Of a DNA stretch of 64,000 nt, positions 19,192 through 29,178 are shown piece after piece. Source of the stretch: Myxosarcina sp. GI1. Lineage in GTDB: Bacteria > Cyanobacteriota > Cyanobacteriia > Cyanobacteriales > Xenococcaceae. Positions within the stretch are counted from its first letter, which is position 1. Each line of letters begins with the position of its first letter. The stretch lies in the NCBI RefSeq assembly GCF_000756305.1, contig NZ_JRFE01000001.1, positions 107,507 to 171,506 on the forward strand, written 5' to 3'. The position numbers and the translations under genes are program-made. The notes below the pieces were generated by a model. That model saw nothing but the letters and a program-made list of their open reading frames with translations, searched no databases and was not told the origin of the DNA.

Positions 19192-19968
19192 ATGGTATTC
19201 AATCGCCAAACATATCAACAAGTATTTTTAAACTTAGGTAAAAATCATAATAAAATAATTGCGCCTATACCTTTACATATTTTTGAAAGCATACCATCTA
19301 CAAATCAAAAGCTTTGGCAATTAATCGAGCGCGACTCTAAAATTTCTCTAGGGGTAATTGCCCTACAGCAAACCGCAGGAAAGGGACAATGGGGCAAACA
19401 ATGGCTGTCTCCTAGTGGCGGGATGTATCTTTCAGTATCGCTGTTTCCCGATCTTGCTTTAAATAACAATTTTCATTTGATAATGGCTACGGCTTGGGGG
19501 ATCGCTACTACCTTACGCAGCTACAATGTACCAGTCTCGATCAAATGGTCTAACGATTTAGTTTTGTCGGGACGCAAATTAGGAGGAATAAAAATTGAAA
19601 CTCGCGCTAAACGGCAACGTATAACGCAAGCCGTTGTTGGCGTGGGAATTAACTGGACAAATCCCGTCCCCGCAATAGGAATTAATCTATTGTCTTATCG
19701 CGATCGCCTATCTTCTTTAGAAGAGCTAGTGGCGATCGCCACCTACGGTATTATTTTTGGATATCAGCATTATCTTAAAGTAGGTGCAAAACAACTTGTA
19801 GCTAGATATTCAGAGTTATTAATTAATTTGGGACAGCAAATTAATATAGATGGCGATTGGGGAACGGTAACAGGAGTAACGACAGAGGGAAAGTTAATCG
19901 TTAGGACGGAAACAGCTACAGAAGTTTATTTGACTCCAGGTCAAATAAGTTTGGGATACGAGTTTTAA
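19192..19968 (+). CDS. birA: Biotin--[acetyl-CoA-carboxylase] ligase
   Basis: 258 residues, the catalytic domain without the N-terminal DNA-binding domain, as is common in cyanobacteria. GKGQWGKQWLSPSGGMYLSV (about 63-82) is the biotinyl-AMP loop, SIKWSNDLVLSGRKLGGI contains the KW(S/P)ND motif near 125, and GVGINW follows. The C-terminal SH3-like domain is present (GTVTGVTTEGKLIV). It attaches biotin to AccB using ATP. The gene converges with the MFS exporter gene, with only 6 bp between the stops. Confidence 0.93.
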   Translation: MVFNRQTYQQVFLNLGKNHNKIIAPIPLHIFESIPSTNQKLWQLIERDSKISLGVIALQQTAGKGQWGKQWLSPSGGMYLSVSLFPDLALNNNFHLIMATAWGIATTLRSYNVPVSIKWSNDLVLSGRKLGGIKIETRAKRQRITQAVVGVGINWTNPVPAIGINLLSYRDRLSSLEELVAIATYGIIFGYQHYLKVGAKQLVARYSELLINLGQQINIDGDWGTVTGVTTEGKLIVRTETATEVYLTPGQISLGYEF

Positions 19969-19974
19969 TTATCT

Positions 19975-21219
19975 TTAACTAATATTTTTAAGCGATCGCT
20001 CAATTATAGGTAAATATTGCCAGAAAATTATCGCCCCAACTAGACAACATATACCCTCAATCAGCATTGTCGATGGCGCACCGACAAAATACGCCAAGAC
20101 ACCAGCAAATAAATTACCACAGGGTAGCATAATCGAGTCAGAGGCGATGGTATATATACCCATAACTCTGCCTTGTTTGTCGGCTTCGGTCATAGTCAGA
20201 ATCATTGTATTGCTAGCGGCATTATTAATAATTAAAAACAAGCCGATAAAAGCAACTGCCATAAATGACAACCAAACAACCCTCGATTGAGAAAAAACAA
20301 TCAGTACGACACCTAGCATAGCTGCGGCAAAGCCATACAACCTTTCCAACCCGACTAAACCAGAACGCAGACTTAAATAAACCGCACCAATTAAAGCTCC
20401 TACTGCTGAAGTCGTCATCATATACCCAAAAGTATGGGAACTACCGCCCAGAAATTCTCTGGCAAAGACAGGTCCTAAAGCAATCAAAGGGGTACCCATA
20501 AAGTTGACTAAAGCCAACAATATCAAAATAACTCGTATTGGTATGGAGTTGAAAGCATAGCGGAAACCAGCAATTAGTTCGCGCTGAGAAAATTTGGTAT
20601 GCGTAGTTTGTAAGGTCTGACTCGGTGAAATCTTCATTGCCAACAGCGAAGCAAGCACGGCAATATAGCTAAGTCCATCGATTAGAAAGCAAATTCCCGT
20701 GCTGTACCTGGCAATTATCACCCCGGCAATTGCAGGACCGAGTAACCGCGACAAACCTAGAAGCGATGCATTAAGAGCGATCGCGTTATTTAAATCTGCT
20801 CGTTTATCTACCATTTCTGGTAAAAAAGCCTGCCGAGTCGGCAGATCGAGAGCATTGATAACACCTTGAATAAAGCTTAAGATAATTAAATTTCCAATAT
20901 TGAGAGTGTTTGTCAAAGCTAATGCTGCTAAAGTCAAAGACTGCAACATGGAAATCATTTGAGTGGCTAACAAAATTTGACGGCGATTGTGGCGATCGAC
21001 ATAAGAGCCAGCCAACGGTGCCAAGATTGCGGGACTCTGACTCAAAAAACCAAATACTCCCAACACCAGAGGAGAATCAGTCAAACGATAGACTGCCCAG
21101 ATAGCGGCTACGTTATTCATCCAGGTACCAATTAGAGAAGTTCCCTGTCCGAAAAAGAAAAGTCGATAATTTCTAGAGCTAAGAGCGCGTAATTTTAAAT
21201 TTAGCTGAGGCAATCTCAT
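19975..21219 (-). CDS. MFS exporter (MFS_3 / EntS-like)
   Basis: 414 residues with about 12 membrane segments. The N-terminal FFFGQGTSLIGTWMNNVAAIW segment (part) and GSYVDRHNRRQIL, the MFS motif-A loop near 70-82, place it in the group containing enterobactin exporter EntS and macrolide exporters. The substrate is unknown. It is transcribed away from the two-component/efflux block and is not clearly part of it. Confidence 0.87.
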   Translation of the reverse strand: MRLPQLNLKLRALSSRNYRLFFFGQGTSLIGTWMNNVAAIWAVYRLTDSPLVLGVFGFLSQSPAILAPLAGSYVDRHNRRQILLATQMISMLQSLTLAALALTNTLNIGNLIILSFIQGVINALDLPTRQAFLPEMVDKRADLNNAIALNASLLGLSRLLGPAIAGVIIARYSTGICFLIDGLSYIAVLASLLAMKISPSQTLQTTHTKFSQRELIAGFRYAFNSIPIRVILILLALVNFMGTPLIALGPVFAREFLGGSSHTFGYMMTTSAVGALIGAVYLSLRSGLVGLERLYGFAAAMLGVVLIVFSQSRVVWLSFMAVAFIGLFLIINNAASNTMILTMTEADKQGRVMGIYTIASDSIMLPCGNLFAGVLAYFVGAPSTMLIEGICCLVGAIIFWQYLPIIERSLKNIS

Positions 21220-21551
21220 TAATTAGAGTTTAAAATTGTCAGTCTAGTCATAAATAATAAACTAGTTTCCAGTAGTTTAATACCTGAGAATATTATGATG
21301 CTACGAAGCGTTAGCTCTAGTTTAGTAAAAATCGAATATTTGTGCGGGAGTCAAAGAAAGTTGTTGGAGTATCGTAGAGCGAATGGTTTGACTTCTTTAT
21401 TGAAATATCTATCTTCCTTCTTGGGAATACGCATGGAAGCTAAAAACAGGGAGGCTAAATATAATTATTTTTCCCTAGTCGTTTGTAGCGATCGCTAGCT
21501 GAAAAATAATATGAAATCCAAAAATATTTAATAGTTATAAAATCGCAAGCA

Positions 21552-22691
21552 TCAACTAAGATCGGCAACGACAAGAGAAAAACGAAAAGTACTTCCTTTA
21601 CCCAACTCGCTTTCAACTTCTATCTTGCCACCCTGTAATTCTACTAAATGACGAGAAATAGCCAAACCAATACCGCTACCGCGACTCTGTCGAGCGATCG
21701 CCCGCTCGGAACGCCAAAAACGCTCGAAGACATGGGGTAAATCTTCTGGAGCAATTCCAACTCCCGTATCTCTTACCTCTAGCCATACTCGCTTCCCTGT
21801 TTGCCAAACTTTAAGGGCGATCGAGCCTGCTTCGGTGTAGGATACGGCATTACCCAGCAAATTTACCAAAACCTGTTCTAAGCGGTCTAAATCGGCTAAA
21901 ACTAGGGGCAACGTCGGCGGACATTCCAGGCGAATGGTCAAATCTTCTAGTATCTGAGCGGCAAACCTCTCTACAAGAGCCGACAATAGAGGATACAAGT
22001 TTATCGGCGCGAGATGAATGGTTAAATACCCTGCTTCAGCTTTGGATAATTCTTGTAAGTCGTTGACTAAACGCTGTAACCGCTTGGTTTCTTTCATCAG
22101 TCGCTCGTATACTTCTGGGGTAGCTTCAATATGAGTAGCGGTAATTCCTTCAAGATATCCGTAAATAATTGTCAAAGGGGTTCGTAGTTCGTGAGTGAGA
22201 TCGCCAATCAATTCTCGACGATGTTGTTCTACACCTTCCAAACTGCTTGCCATATGATTAAAACTAGTGCTAAGTCGATTTAGTTCGGGTATATCATTAG
22301 GAGGCAATCTTTGACTCAACTTTCCCCTGGCAAACTGCTGTATAACTCTTTCGATCTTTATCATTGGTTTGGTAATTCGCCGCGCTACCCAAAGGCTCAA
22401 AACTCCTGCGGCAGTGGTACCGACAATTACCGACCACAAGGTGCTACTATGCCATGCACTATCAAAGCCTTCTACCACCTCTGAACGAACATCCTGAAAA
22501 TCGAAACCTTTAGCTTCAATTGCCTCTAAACGTCTGGCAAACAGAATGGGAGAAGCAGCTTTCCCCACAATCACCAGAAAACTTACGGTGACAATTGCTA
22601 CTAGTAAATGAGAAAAAAACAAGCGTGTTGCTAGAGAAAGGGGTTTTAATCGCAAGAAAAAGTTAGCCACAATATTTATAGCAAAAGTCAC
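21552..22691 (-). CDS. Sensor histidine kinase (BaeS-like, HAMP)
   Basis: 379 residues. TM1 about 24-44, short periplasmic loop, TM2 about 85-103, HAMP to about 155, HisKA with H167 in DLTHELRTPLT, and HATPase with DTGVGIAPEDL and GSGIGLAIS. It is downstream of its response regulator (81-bp gap carrying CAATGAG heptamer repeats). Position at the end of an exporter gene row suggests that it senses envelope or drug stress and controls that row. This is inference, though BaeSR controls efflux in enterobacteria. Confidence 0.92.
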   Translation of the reverse strand: MTFAINIVANFFLRLKPLSLATRLFFSHLLVAIVTVSFLVIVGKAASPILFARRLEAIEAKGFDFQDVRSEVVEGFDSAWHSSTLWSVIVGTTAAGVLSLWVARRITKPMIKIERVIQQFARGKLSQRLPPNDIPELNRLSTSFNHMASSLEGVEQHRRELIGDLTHELRTPLTIIYGYLEGITATHIEATPEVYERLMKETKRLQRLVNDLQELSKAEAGYLTIHLAPINLYPLLSALVERFAAQILEDLTIRLECPPTLPLVLADLDRLEQVLVNLLGNAVSYTEAGSIALKVWQTGKRVWLEVRDTGVGIAPEDLPHVFERFWRSERAIARQSRGSGIGLAISRHLVELQGGKIEVESELGKGSTFRFSLVVADLS

Positions 22692-22771
22692 AAGTTAAAA
22701 CTAAAATGCCCAACCCTTCGACAATGAGCAATGAGCAATTATCAACGGATCGGTAAACACTGTTCACTGCT

Positions 22772-23488
22772 TTATGAGGTTTTCTCGTCTTCAAATTTGT
22801 ACCCTACTCCCAACACTGTTTTAATAAACTGAGGATGAGCCGAATCTGGTTCGATTTTTTTACGCAGTCGGGCTATGTGAGTATCTACGACACGATCGTC
22901 ACCATAAAAATCATCTCCCCACAGACGGTCGATTAGCTGAGTGCGATTCCAAACGCGATTAGGCTGACTGACAAAAGTTTTGAGCAGATCGAATTCAATT
23001 GATGTTAAATTCAACTCTTGCTCTTTGCTGCCCTCAATTTTGACTGCGATGCGTTGAGTTTCGTTGACCGAAAAATGCTGGGTACGAAGTTGTAAGTCTT
23101 CAGTTTCTATATGTCGCAAACTACGTCGCAACAAAGCACGAATTCTGGCGATTAACTCTGGTGCGCTAAAAGGTTTGACTAGATAATCGTCAGCACCCGT
23201 AGACAAACCGACCACCCGATCTATTTCCTCTCCTTTTGCCGTAAGCATTAAGATATAGGGATCTTTGCCTTCAGTTTCGCGGCGAATACGAGTACATACT
23301 TCCAAGCCGTTTAATCCTGGTAACATTAGATCGAGAACGATTACGTCTGGTTGCTGTTCTTTAAATACTGCTAAAGCCGCTATGCCATCGCGACAGTGCT
23401 GACAATCAAATCCTTCTTTTTCCAGATTGAGAGTAATTAAACGAGCAATTTCAGCCTCATCTTCGACAATCAATATTTTATGAGACAT
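22772..23488 (-). CDS. OmpR/PhoB-family response regulator
   Basis: 238 residues. Receiver domain with acidic pair E9/D10, phospho-acceptor D53 (VLDLMLPG) and the conserved Lys in LVKPF. A C-terminal winged helix follows (about 140-235) with WNRTQLIDRLWG and RVVDTHIARLRKKIE. It is paired with the histidine kinase downstream and lies 85 bp after the DHA2 exporter gene upstream, so it likely regulates the efflux operon from within it. Confidence 0.93.
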   Translation of the reverse strand: MSHKILIVEDEAEIARLITLNLEKEGFDCQHCRDGIAALAVFKEQQPDVIVLDLMLPGLNGLEVCTRIRRETEGKDPYILMLTAKGEEIDRVVGLSTGADDYLVKPFSAPELIARIRALLRRSLRHIETEDLQLRTQHFSVNETQRIAVKIEGSKEQELNLTSIEFDLLKTFVSQPNRVWNRTQLIDRLWGDDFYGDDRVVDTHIARLRKKIEPDSAHPQFIKTVLGVGYKFEDEKTS

Positions 23489-23573
23489 TGGCGGTCAGAT
23501 CGTGTTTATTTTCTATCTGCATTATTTATTATTTAACACTCTACAAACAAACGGTAAAAACCCCATAGTTAAA

Positions 23574-25148
23574 TTAATGTGCGGCAGTATTACCACCAGT
23601 TTTGACTTTTTTACAGAAAATTAACGCTAGACCGCAGAGTAAGATAGCAAATCCCATAAAATAAAAGCAGTCGTTATAAGCCATCGTGTAAGCCTCACGA
23701 CGGACGAGATTATCAATTACTGCGATCGCCTGTTGTCTTGCCGTTACCGCATCGCTACCGCGAGATATAAAGGTTTGAATTAAGCGATCTATTCGTTGTT
23801 GAGTTTGGGGATCGTACAGAGAAACCGCTTCGCCAATGTGACTGGAATGAAATTGCTCTCGCCTGGAAAGTAAAGTCGATAAAGCAGCAATACCCATCGA
23901 GCCACCTAAGTTACGCATCATATTAAATAAGCCAGAAGCCGAACCAGCCTCTTTGGGTTCGATATTGCCCGTAGCAATGGTAGTTAGAGGAACAATCATT
24001 AAAGGTTGTCCTAAAGCCCTAACCAACTGCGACCAGCGTAATTGAGTAATATCTGTTTGACTGGTCATACTAGAATTCATGAAGCAGCTTAAAGCAAAAA
24101 TACTAAATCCCACTGCTGCTAAAAACCTGACATCAAAACGCTGCATCAGTTTGGGAACTAGAGGAATTAATAATAGCTGCGGTAAACCAGACCACATAAT
24201 TACTTCCCCAATTTGCATTGCCGTGTAGTCTTGAATTTGGGTTAGATATAGGGGCAAAATATAAACCGAGCCGTATAAGCCCAAACCCAAAGCCAGTCCC
24301 GCTATACTACCAATGCTAAAGTTACGCCTGAGCAGCAAACGCAGATTGATAAAAGGCTGACGGCGAGTTAGTTCGATCCATAAGAAAACAGTGATAAAAA
24401 TCGCGGCAAAGATAGCGCAACGAACAATCAACTCCGAACCGAACCAGTCTTTACGATTGCCTTCTTCTAAAAATATCTCCAAACAACCCAAGCCGATCGC
24501 CATACTGAGAATACCCCACCAGTCGCCATTTTTGAGTAAGTGAAGCTGCATTGGTTTGGCAGGAATAGCATAGGCGATCGCCGTTAGCATAATTAATCCA
24601 GGAATAATATTAAGATAGAAGTTAAATTCCCAACCGATATTATCTGTCAGCCAACCGCCAATAGTCGGACCTATGGAAGGTGCAAAAGTGGCAGTCATGG
24701 CAAATAACGCCATTCCTACAGGCTGTTTCGATTGAGGTAAAAACGTTAGAACGATAGTCAACGCCATCGGGATTAAAACCCCTCCCGTAAACCCCTGACA
24801 GGCACGAAAAACAATCATTACTCCCAAGCTCGATGCCTGAGCGCAACAGATAGAGAAGAAGATAAATAAAGTAACGTTAACTAAAAGATAGCGTCGTACC
24901 GAAAATACCTGGGATAACCAACCCGTTAGCGGAATTACCACGATTTCGGCAATTAAGTAAGCCGTTGAAATCCAGGAACCTTCTTCTAAGGTTGCTCCTA
25001 ATGCTGCCTGAATTTCTTCTAAAGACGAATTGGTAATTTGAATATCCAGCACCGCCATAAACGCACCCAACATGGCACCTGCGATACCGATCCAGGTTTT
25101 TAGACTAACCGTATCTTGCTGGAGTTTGACTGTATTTATTTGAGACAC
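23574..25148 (-). CDS. DHA2-family MFS drug exporter (EmrB-like), copy 1
   Basis: 524 residues, about 14 membrane segments. Motif-C-type GPTIGGWLTDNIGWEFNFYL (about 155-175) and an N-terminal LDIQITNSSLEEIQAALG are typical of EmrB/QacA. Such proteins export hydrophobic compounds with H+, with an EmrA adaptor in didermic cells. A second homologue is at 26002-27540 and the adaptor at 27572-28924, all codirectional. It is also next to the two-component pair. Confidence 0.92.
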   Translation of the reverse strand: MSQINTVKLQQDTVSLKTWIGIAGAMLGAFMAVLDIQITNSSLEEIQAALGATLEEGSWISTAYLIAEIVVIPLTGWLSQVFSVRRYLLVNVTLFIFFSICCAQASSLGVMIVFRACQGFTGGVLIPMALTIVLTFLPQSKQPVGMALFAMTATFAPSIGPTIGGWLTDNIGWEFNFYLNIIPGLIMLTAIAYAIPAKPMQLHLLKNGDWWGILSMAIGLGCLEIFLEEGNRKDWFGSELIVRCAIFAAIFITVFLWIELTRRQPFINLRLLLRRNFSIGSIAGLALGLGLYGSVYILPLYLTQIQDYTAMQIGEVIMWSGLPQLLLIPLVPKLMQRFDVRFLAAVGFSIFALSCFMNSSMTSQTDITQLRWSQLVRALGQPLMIVPLTTIATGNIEPKEAGSASGLFNMMRNLGGSMGIAALSTLLSRREQFHSSHIGEAVSLYDPQTQQRIDRLIQTFISRGSDAVTARQQAIAVIDNLVRREAYTMAYNDCFYFMGFAILLCGLALIFCKKVKTGGNTAAH

Positions 25149-25238
25149 TTTATGTTATTGGGTAGGAGGATCGAGAGTGAGGAGTTAGAAAAAATTCAAA
25201 GCGATCGCTGTTTTCAAACCTAATAATTAAATTTTTTA

Positions 25239-25724
25239 TCAAACTAAACTCAGAGCGATCGCTCCTGTAGCTAAAAACGCTGCTATAGTCCGAACGTGAT
25301 TCCAAAACGTCCAATCAGTAAGATAGCTCTCCCATAATGCTGCGCCTTGAGTACTTGTTGGCTCGACTTTCGCTAGAGCTTCGTTCAAAGGTACATTAAA
25401 AACGATTGTTACGCCTACCGTACCAACAATATAAAGTATGCTGCCAACTAGTAAGTAAATTGAAGCCGATTGATGCAACTTTAACAATGAAAAGCTAACT
25501 AAAAATAAACAAACTACTCCCGTACCAAACAATGCTGTCATAAACCAGGGATTAATTACGGTAATATTAATAGACTGCATAGCAGCAATACCCTCTGAGG
25601 GTTTGAGTCTAGCTAGAGCTTTCATTACGAAGGATGAAAAAGCAAAGAAGACTCCTGCTACCAATCCAGAGCCTAAAACTACGAAAAGCTTTAATATGAA
25701 AAGCGAGTGGTTAGTAATTGTCAT
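25239..25724 (-). CDS. DUF1772 (anthrone-oxygenase-like) membrane protein
   Basis: 161 residues with four membrane segments. GLVAGVFFAFSSFVMKAL near the N-terminus, the NVPLNEAL motif near 120, and WNHVRTIAA near the C-terminus are typical of DUF1772, a family that includes anthrone oxygenase-like proteins. Its function in bacteria is not established. It sits between the two DHA2 exporters, possibly co-transcribed. Confidence 0.82.
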   Translation of the reverse strand: MTITNHSLFILKLFVVLGSGLVAGVFFAFSSFVMKALARLKPSEGIAAMQSINITVINPWFMTALFGTGVVCLFLVSFSLLKLHQSASIYLLVGSILYIVGTVGVTIVFNVPLNEALAKVEPTSTQGAALWESYLTDWTFWNHVRTIAAFLATGAIALSLV

Positions 25725-26001
25725 TAAGCCTCCTGTAATTGCACTAGAGTGTTTTTATTGTTAATTATGGTTGAGCTTTAAATGTTTTTCGTAAAATTAT
25801 TCGCTCGATTTTAATCGCGGTCGATCGCACTTGATTCCATAAACACGAATTCTCAAATGCGAGCCTGTTTAGTAAAGAAATATATAGAGGAATCGAGATT
25901 ATATACGGGTAGATTGACAAAAATCTTTATGGTAATCATATATCTATCTTTTTTTGATTTGACATTAATTATTTATCTTCTAACTTTTAACTCCTAATTT
26001 A

Positions 26002-27540
26002 TTAATGCACCCCTGTCACTCTATTTCTATTCCCCTTACCGAGAAGTAATAGCAAAGGTAGAGTACATAAAAAAGCAACGCCGACGAATTTAAAAATATC
26101 TTCAAAGGATAAAATTGCCGACTGAAGATCGATCGCCTGAGATATTGCCGCTAGTGCTTGCTGATGGGCGGTATCGGCATCTATTCCCCGATTTTGAAAG
26201 GCACTGGTTAGAGCTTCCAAACGCTGGTTGGTTGGAGAGTTATAAAGACTGACGCGATCGCTCAAGATGCCGCGGTGAAAGTCTTCTCGTCGAGCAAGTA
26301 AAGTAGTAAGAATAGCAATACCGATACTGCCGCCTAGTTGACGGGTGAGATTGTAAAAGCCAGAACCCGCAGGAACATCGTTTTTAGGCAACGAACCCAA
26401 AGTAGCCAGACTCAGGGGTAAAAACATCATCACCATACCGACTCCGCGCCAGAGTAACGGATAAAATAAGGCTTCGGTTCCCGTATCGGGGTTAATCTTT
26501 GCCAGTTGAAACATGACTAAGCTGGTAATAATGCCCCCGCTAGCAATCAAAATTCTGGGGTCGATTTTACTTGCCACCCTACCCAATATCGGCATCATTA
26601 TCGCTGCGGCTAACGCCCCTGGAAACAACAGCATACCCGTTTGCATGGCGGTAAAGTCCAGTACATTCTGAGCAAAAATTGGCACGGCAAACAACGCACC
26701 GTAAAGTCCCATCCCTACAACTGCCGAATAAAGACTGCCAGCAGCTAGAGAACGGTAACGCAAAATTCGCAGATCTACAGCGGGACGTTTGGCAGTAAGT
26801 TCGCGCCAGATAAATAAACCCATTCCCATCGCTGCGACAATTCCCAGAACCACGATAAAGTTAGAGTTGAACCAGTCGTCCCGTTCACCTTCTTCTAAAA
26901 AAGTCTGCAAACTGCCTACTGCGATCGCCAGCAAACAAATTCCCAACCAATCGACTCTACGTTTGTCTTGTCGTCTGACTTTGGCATCTGTGGGCAGAAA
27001 CAACCAGCACATCATTACGGCTAAAATCCCAAAGGGAATATTGACAAAAAAGATCCATCGCCAGCCGACGCTATCGGTTAAATAACCACCCAAAGTAGGA
27101 GCGATCGCGGGACCAACGATTACCCCCATACCAAACACCCCTTGAGCGATGCCCTGTTCTGCGGGAGGAAAAGTTTGAAATAAAATTGCCTGTGCTTTGG
27201 CAAGTAACCCACCGCCACAAAGACCCTGAAGAATGCGCGAAATAATTAGAAACGGTAAAGTTGAGGCAAAGCCACACAGTACAGAAGCAATGGTAAAACC
27301 AACTAGGGAAAAGATAAAGTAGCGTTTTTGTCCGAACTGTTCCCCCAACCAAGCACTTAAAGGAATGATAATTACATTAGCGATCGCATAACCCGTAACC
27401 ACCCAACCAATTTCGGTAATTGTCGCTCCTAAATTTGCCTGAATATCGGGCAGGGCAACGTTAACAATACTGGTATCTATGACTTCGAGAATTGCCCCCA
27501 AAGCTACACTAAGAGCGATCGCCCATTTTTCATTTAACAT
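26002..27540 (-). CDS. emrB: DHA2-family MFS drug exporter (EmrB-like), copy 2
   Basis: 512 residues, 14 membrane segments. It opens with ALGAILEVIDTSIVNVALP, the DHA2 motif D1 region, and carries GPTLGG-type motif C as GPAIAPTLGGYLTDSVGWRW. It lies 31 bp downstream of the EmrA-type adaptor, the normal emrAB arrangement, so this is the likely direct partner. The 277-bp spacer after it separates the DUF1772 gene. The gap with emrA contains CAATGAR heptamers. Confidence 0.92.
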   Translation of the reverse strand: MLNEKWAIALSVALGAILEVIDTSIVNVALPDIQANLGATITEIGWVVTGYAIANVIIIPLSAWLGEQFGQKRYFIFSLVGFTIASVLCGFASTLPFLIISRILQGLCGGGLLAKAQAILFQTFPPAEQGIAQGVFGMGVIVGPAIAPTLGGYLTDSVGWRWIFFVNIPFGILAVMMCWLFLPTDAKVRRQDKRRVDWLGICLLAIAVGSLQTFLEEGERDDWFNSNFIVVLGIVAAMGMGLFIWRELTAKRPAVDLRILRYRSLAAGSLYSAVVGMGLYGALFAVPIFAQNVLDFTAMQTGMLLFPGALAAAIMMPILGRVASKIDPRILIASGGIITSLVMFQLAKINPDTGTEALFYPLLWRGVGMVMMFLPLSLATLGSLPKNDVPAGSGFYNLTRQLGGSIGIAILTTLLARREDFHRGILSDRVSLYNSPTNQRLEALTSAFQNRGIDADTAHQQALAAISQAIDLQSAILSFEDIFKFVGVAFLCTLPLLLLLGKGNRNRVTGVH

Positions 27541-27548
27541 TTAACAGT

Positions 27549-27580
27549 CATAATTGTTCATTGTTCATTGCTCATTGTTC
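27549..27580. repeat. Short tandem heptamer repeat (CAATGAR / TTCATTG type)
   Basis: TTGTTCA/TTGCTCA heptamers in tandem between emrA and emrB. They extend into the last codons of emrA. The same unit recurs at 22721-22740, 48409-48432 and 59771-59816. Confidence 0.7.
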
Positions 27581-28924
27581 TAACTCCACGCTGACGACTG
27601 CCGACATTCCTGGAGTTATACGCGATTCGTACCCTTTAATACTCTGGTTAATACTCTGGCGATCGAGAACAATTTTGACAGGGATACGCTGTACTACTTT
27701 GGTGAAATTTCCCGTAGCGTTATCGGGGGGCAATAGAGCAAATTCTGCGCCCGAAGCAGGAGAAATACTGTCTACCTTGCCGACAAAAGCGCGGTTGTCA
27801 AAAGCATCGATTTTAACTTCTACCGTTTCCCCTGGCTTAATTTCTCCTAACTGAGTCTCTTTAAAATTTGCCGTAACCCAATAATCGTTGCCGACAACTG
27901 CCATTAAAGGCGTTCCTGCTTGAATTCTTTGTCCGACTTCTACCGTCTTACTACCCACTTTTCCCCCTGTAGGTGCGGTAATGTTGGTATAGGAAAGCTG
28001 TAAGCGGGCATCTTCCAGGGCAGCTTGAGCTTGAGCTATTTGAGCTTGAGCGGCACTGTATTGAGCGCGGTTGGCTTCGGTTTGTTGTCCGCTAGCCGAT
28101 ACCTGCTGTAATTCGCTTTTGGTGGCGGCGAGTTTGGCATTGGCACTAACTACCCCTTGTTGCGCCTGTGCTAGCTGAGTTTGAGCCTGCTCTACTCCTT
28201 GTTCTGCTGCATTTTTTTCTGCCTGTGCCACTTCATAAGCGGCTTGGGCATTATCCCGTTGCTGTTGAGAAACTGCTCCCTGTTGGTATAGAGTCGAATA
28301 GCGTTTGTAATCTTGCTGGGTTTTGTTTAAATTGGCATTGGCTCTAGCTAACTCTGCTTTCGCCGAACCGATTCCCGATTTTGCCCCCGATACGGCAGCT
28401 TTGGCAGTGGCAATGTTGGCAGTAGCATCGCTAATATCTCCCTGTGCTTGAGTCGATGTAGCTTTGGTAGTTTCTGAAGCGAGGGAAATATTGGCTTTAG
28501 CGGCGTTTGCCTGTCCTTGTGCGGTTGCTAGTGCTGCTTCTGCTTTAGATACTGCAACTCGATAATCGCCAGGATCGAGTTTGACTAATAGCTCTCCTGT
28601 ATTGACCTGTTGGTTATCGTTGACATCTACTTCAGTTACCGTTCCAGGAATACGGCTGCTTATTTGATGGACGTGTCCCGTAACATAAGCATCGTCAGTA
28701 GTTTCGTGAGTAGACGCATAGTGCCACCAGCGATAGCCAAAGACACTCGCCCCAATTGCTCCAATTCCTACTGCCGCCCAAATAAGTATTTTCGAGGGTT
28801 TTTTACCAGATTTTTTAGGGATTTTGCCGTTTGTTTCTGGAGAGTTTTTTTGGGGTGAGTCTGCAAAGCGTTCGGTGATTCTTTCTCTATCTCTATCAGA
28901 GGATTTGTCGTCTATAGTTTGCAT
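27572..28924 (-). CDS. emrA: HlyD/EmrA-family membrane fusion (adaptor) protein
   Basis: 450 residues. Polar N-terminus, one membrane segment (about 47-65), a biotinyl-lipoyl half-motif near 85-125, a very long Ala/Gln-rich coiled-coil hairpin (about 125-310, repeats such as AQAEKNAAEQGVEQAQTQLA), the second lipoyl half (TGGKVGSKTVEVGQ), then the beta-barrel domain. It bridges inner-membrane exporters to the outer-membrane channel. The stop codon TGA is embedded in a CAATGAG heptamer repeat. Confidence 0.93.
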   Translation of the reverse strand: MQTIDDKSSDRDRERITERFADSPQKNSPETNGKIPKKSGKKPSKILIWAAVGIGAIGASVFGYRWWHYASTHETTDDAYVTGHVHQISSRIPGTVTEVDVNDNQQVNTGELLVKLDPGDYRVAVSKAEAALATAQGQANAAKANISLASETTKATSTQAQGDISDATANIATAKAAVSGAKSGIGSAKAELARANANLNKTQQDYKRYSTLYQQGAVSQQQRDNAQAAYEVAQAEKNAAEQGVEQAQTQLAQAQQGVVSANAKLAATKSELQQVSASGQQTEANRAQYSAAQAQIAQAQAALEDARLQLSYTNITAPTGGKVGSKTVEVGQRIQAGTPLMAVVGNDYWVTANFKETQLGEIKPGETVEVKIDAFDNRAFVGKVDSISPASGAEFALLPPDNATGNFTKVVQRIPVKIVLDRQSINQSIKGYESRITPGMSAVVSVELEQ

Positions 28925-29178
28925 TTGCTTGATTCCTCTAAAAATAAATTTATAAATTAATAAGTAGTCTTTTATTTAGTGTACGTAATATTTAGTTTTG
29001 CAAACATAAGGTAGTAATTGCATCTTTCTTAGGGTTGATGGCAAGTTACTGTTCTGTGACAAATTAGCGACCGCTCCATCTGGGTTGCCCCTTTCAACAA
29101 TTCCAAGGCATAGTTAACGAGTGCAAATTTATAGTTGTTTTTAACCTCTGTATTAGATTTACTACACTCGTTGCTTGT

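Noticed and set aside
21295-21498. 67-codon plus-strand frame between MFS exporter and kinase genes
   Set aside because: No SD, no recognisable features, and basic/serine-rich random composition. It could be real but nothing supports it.
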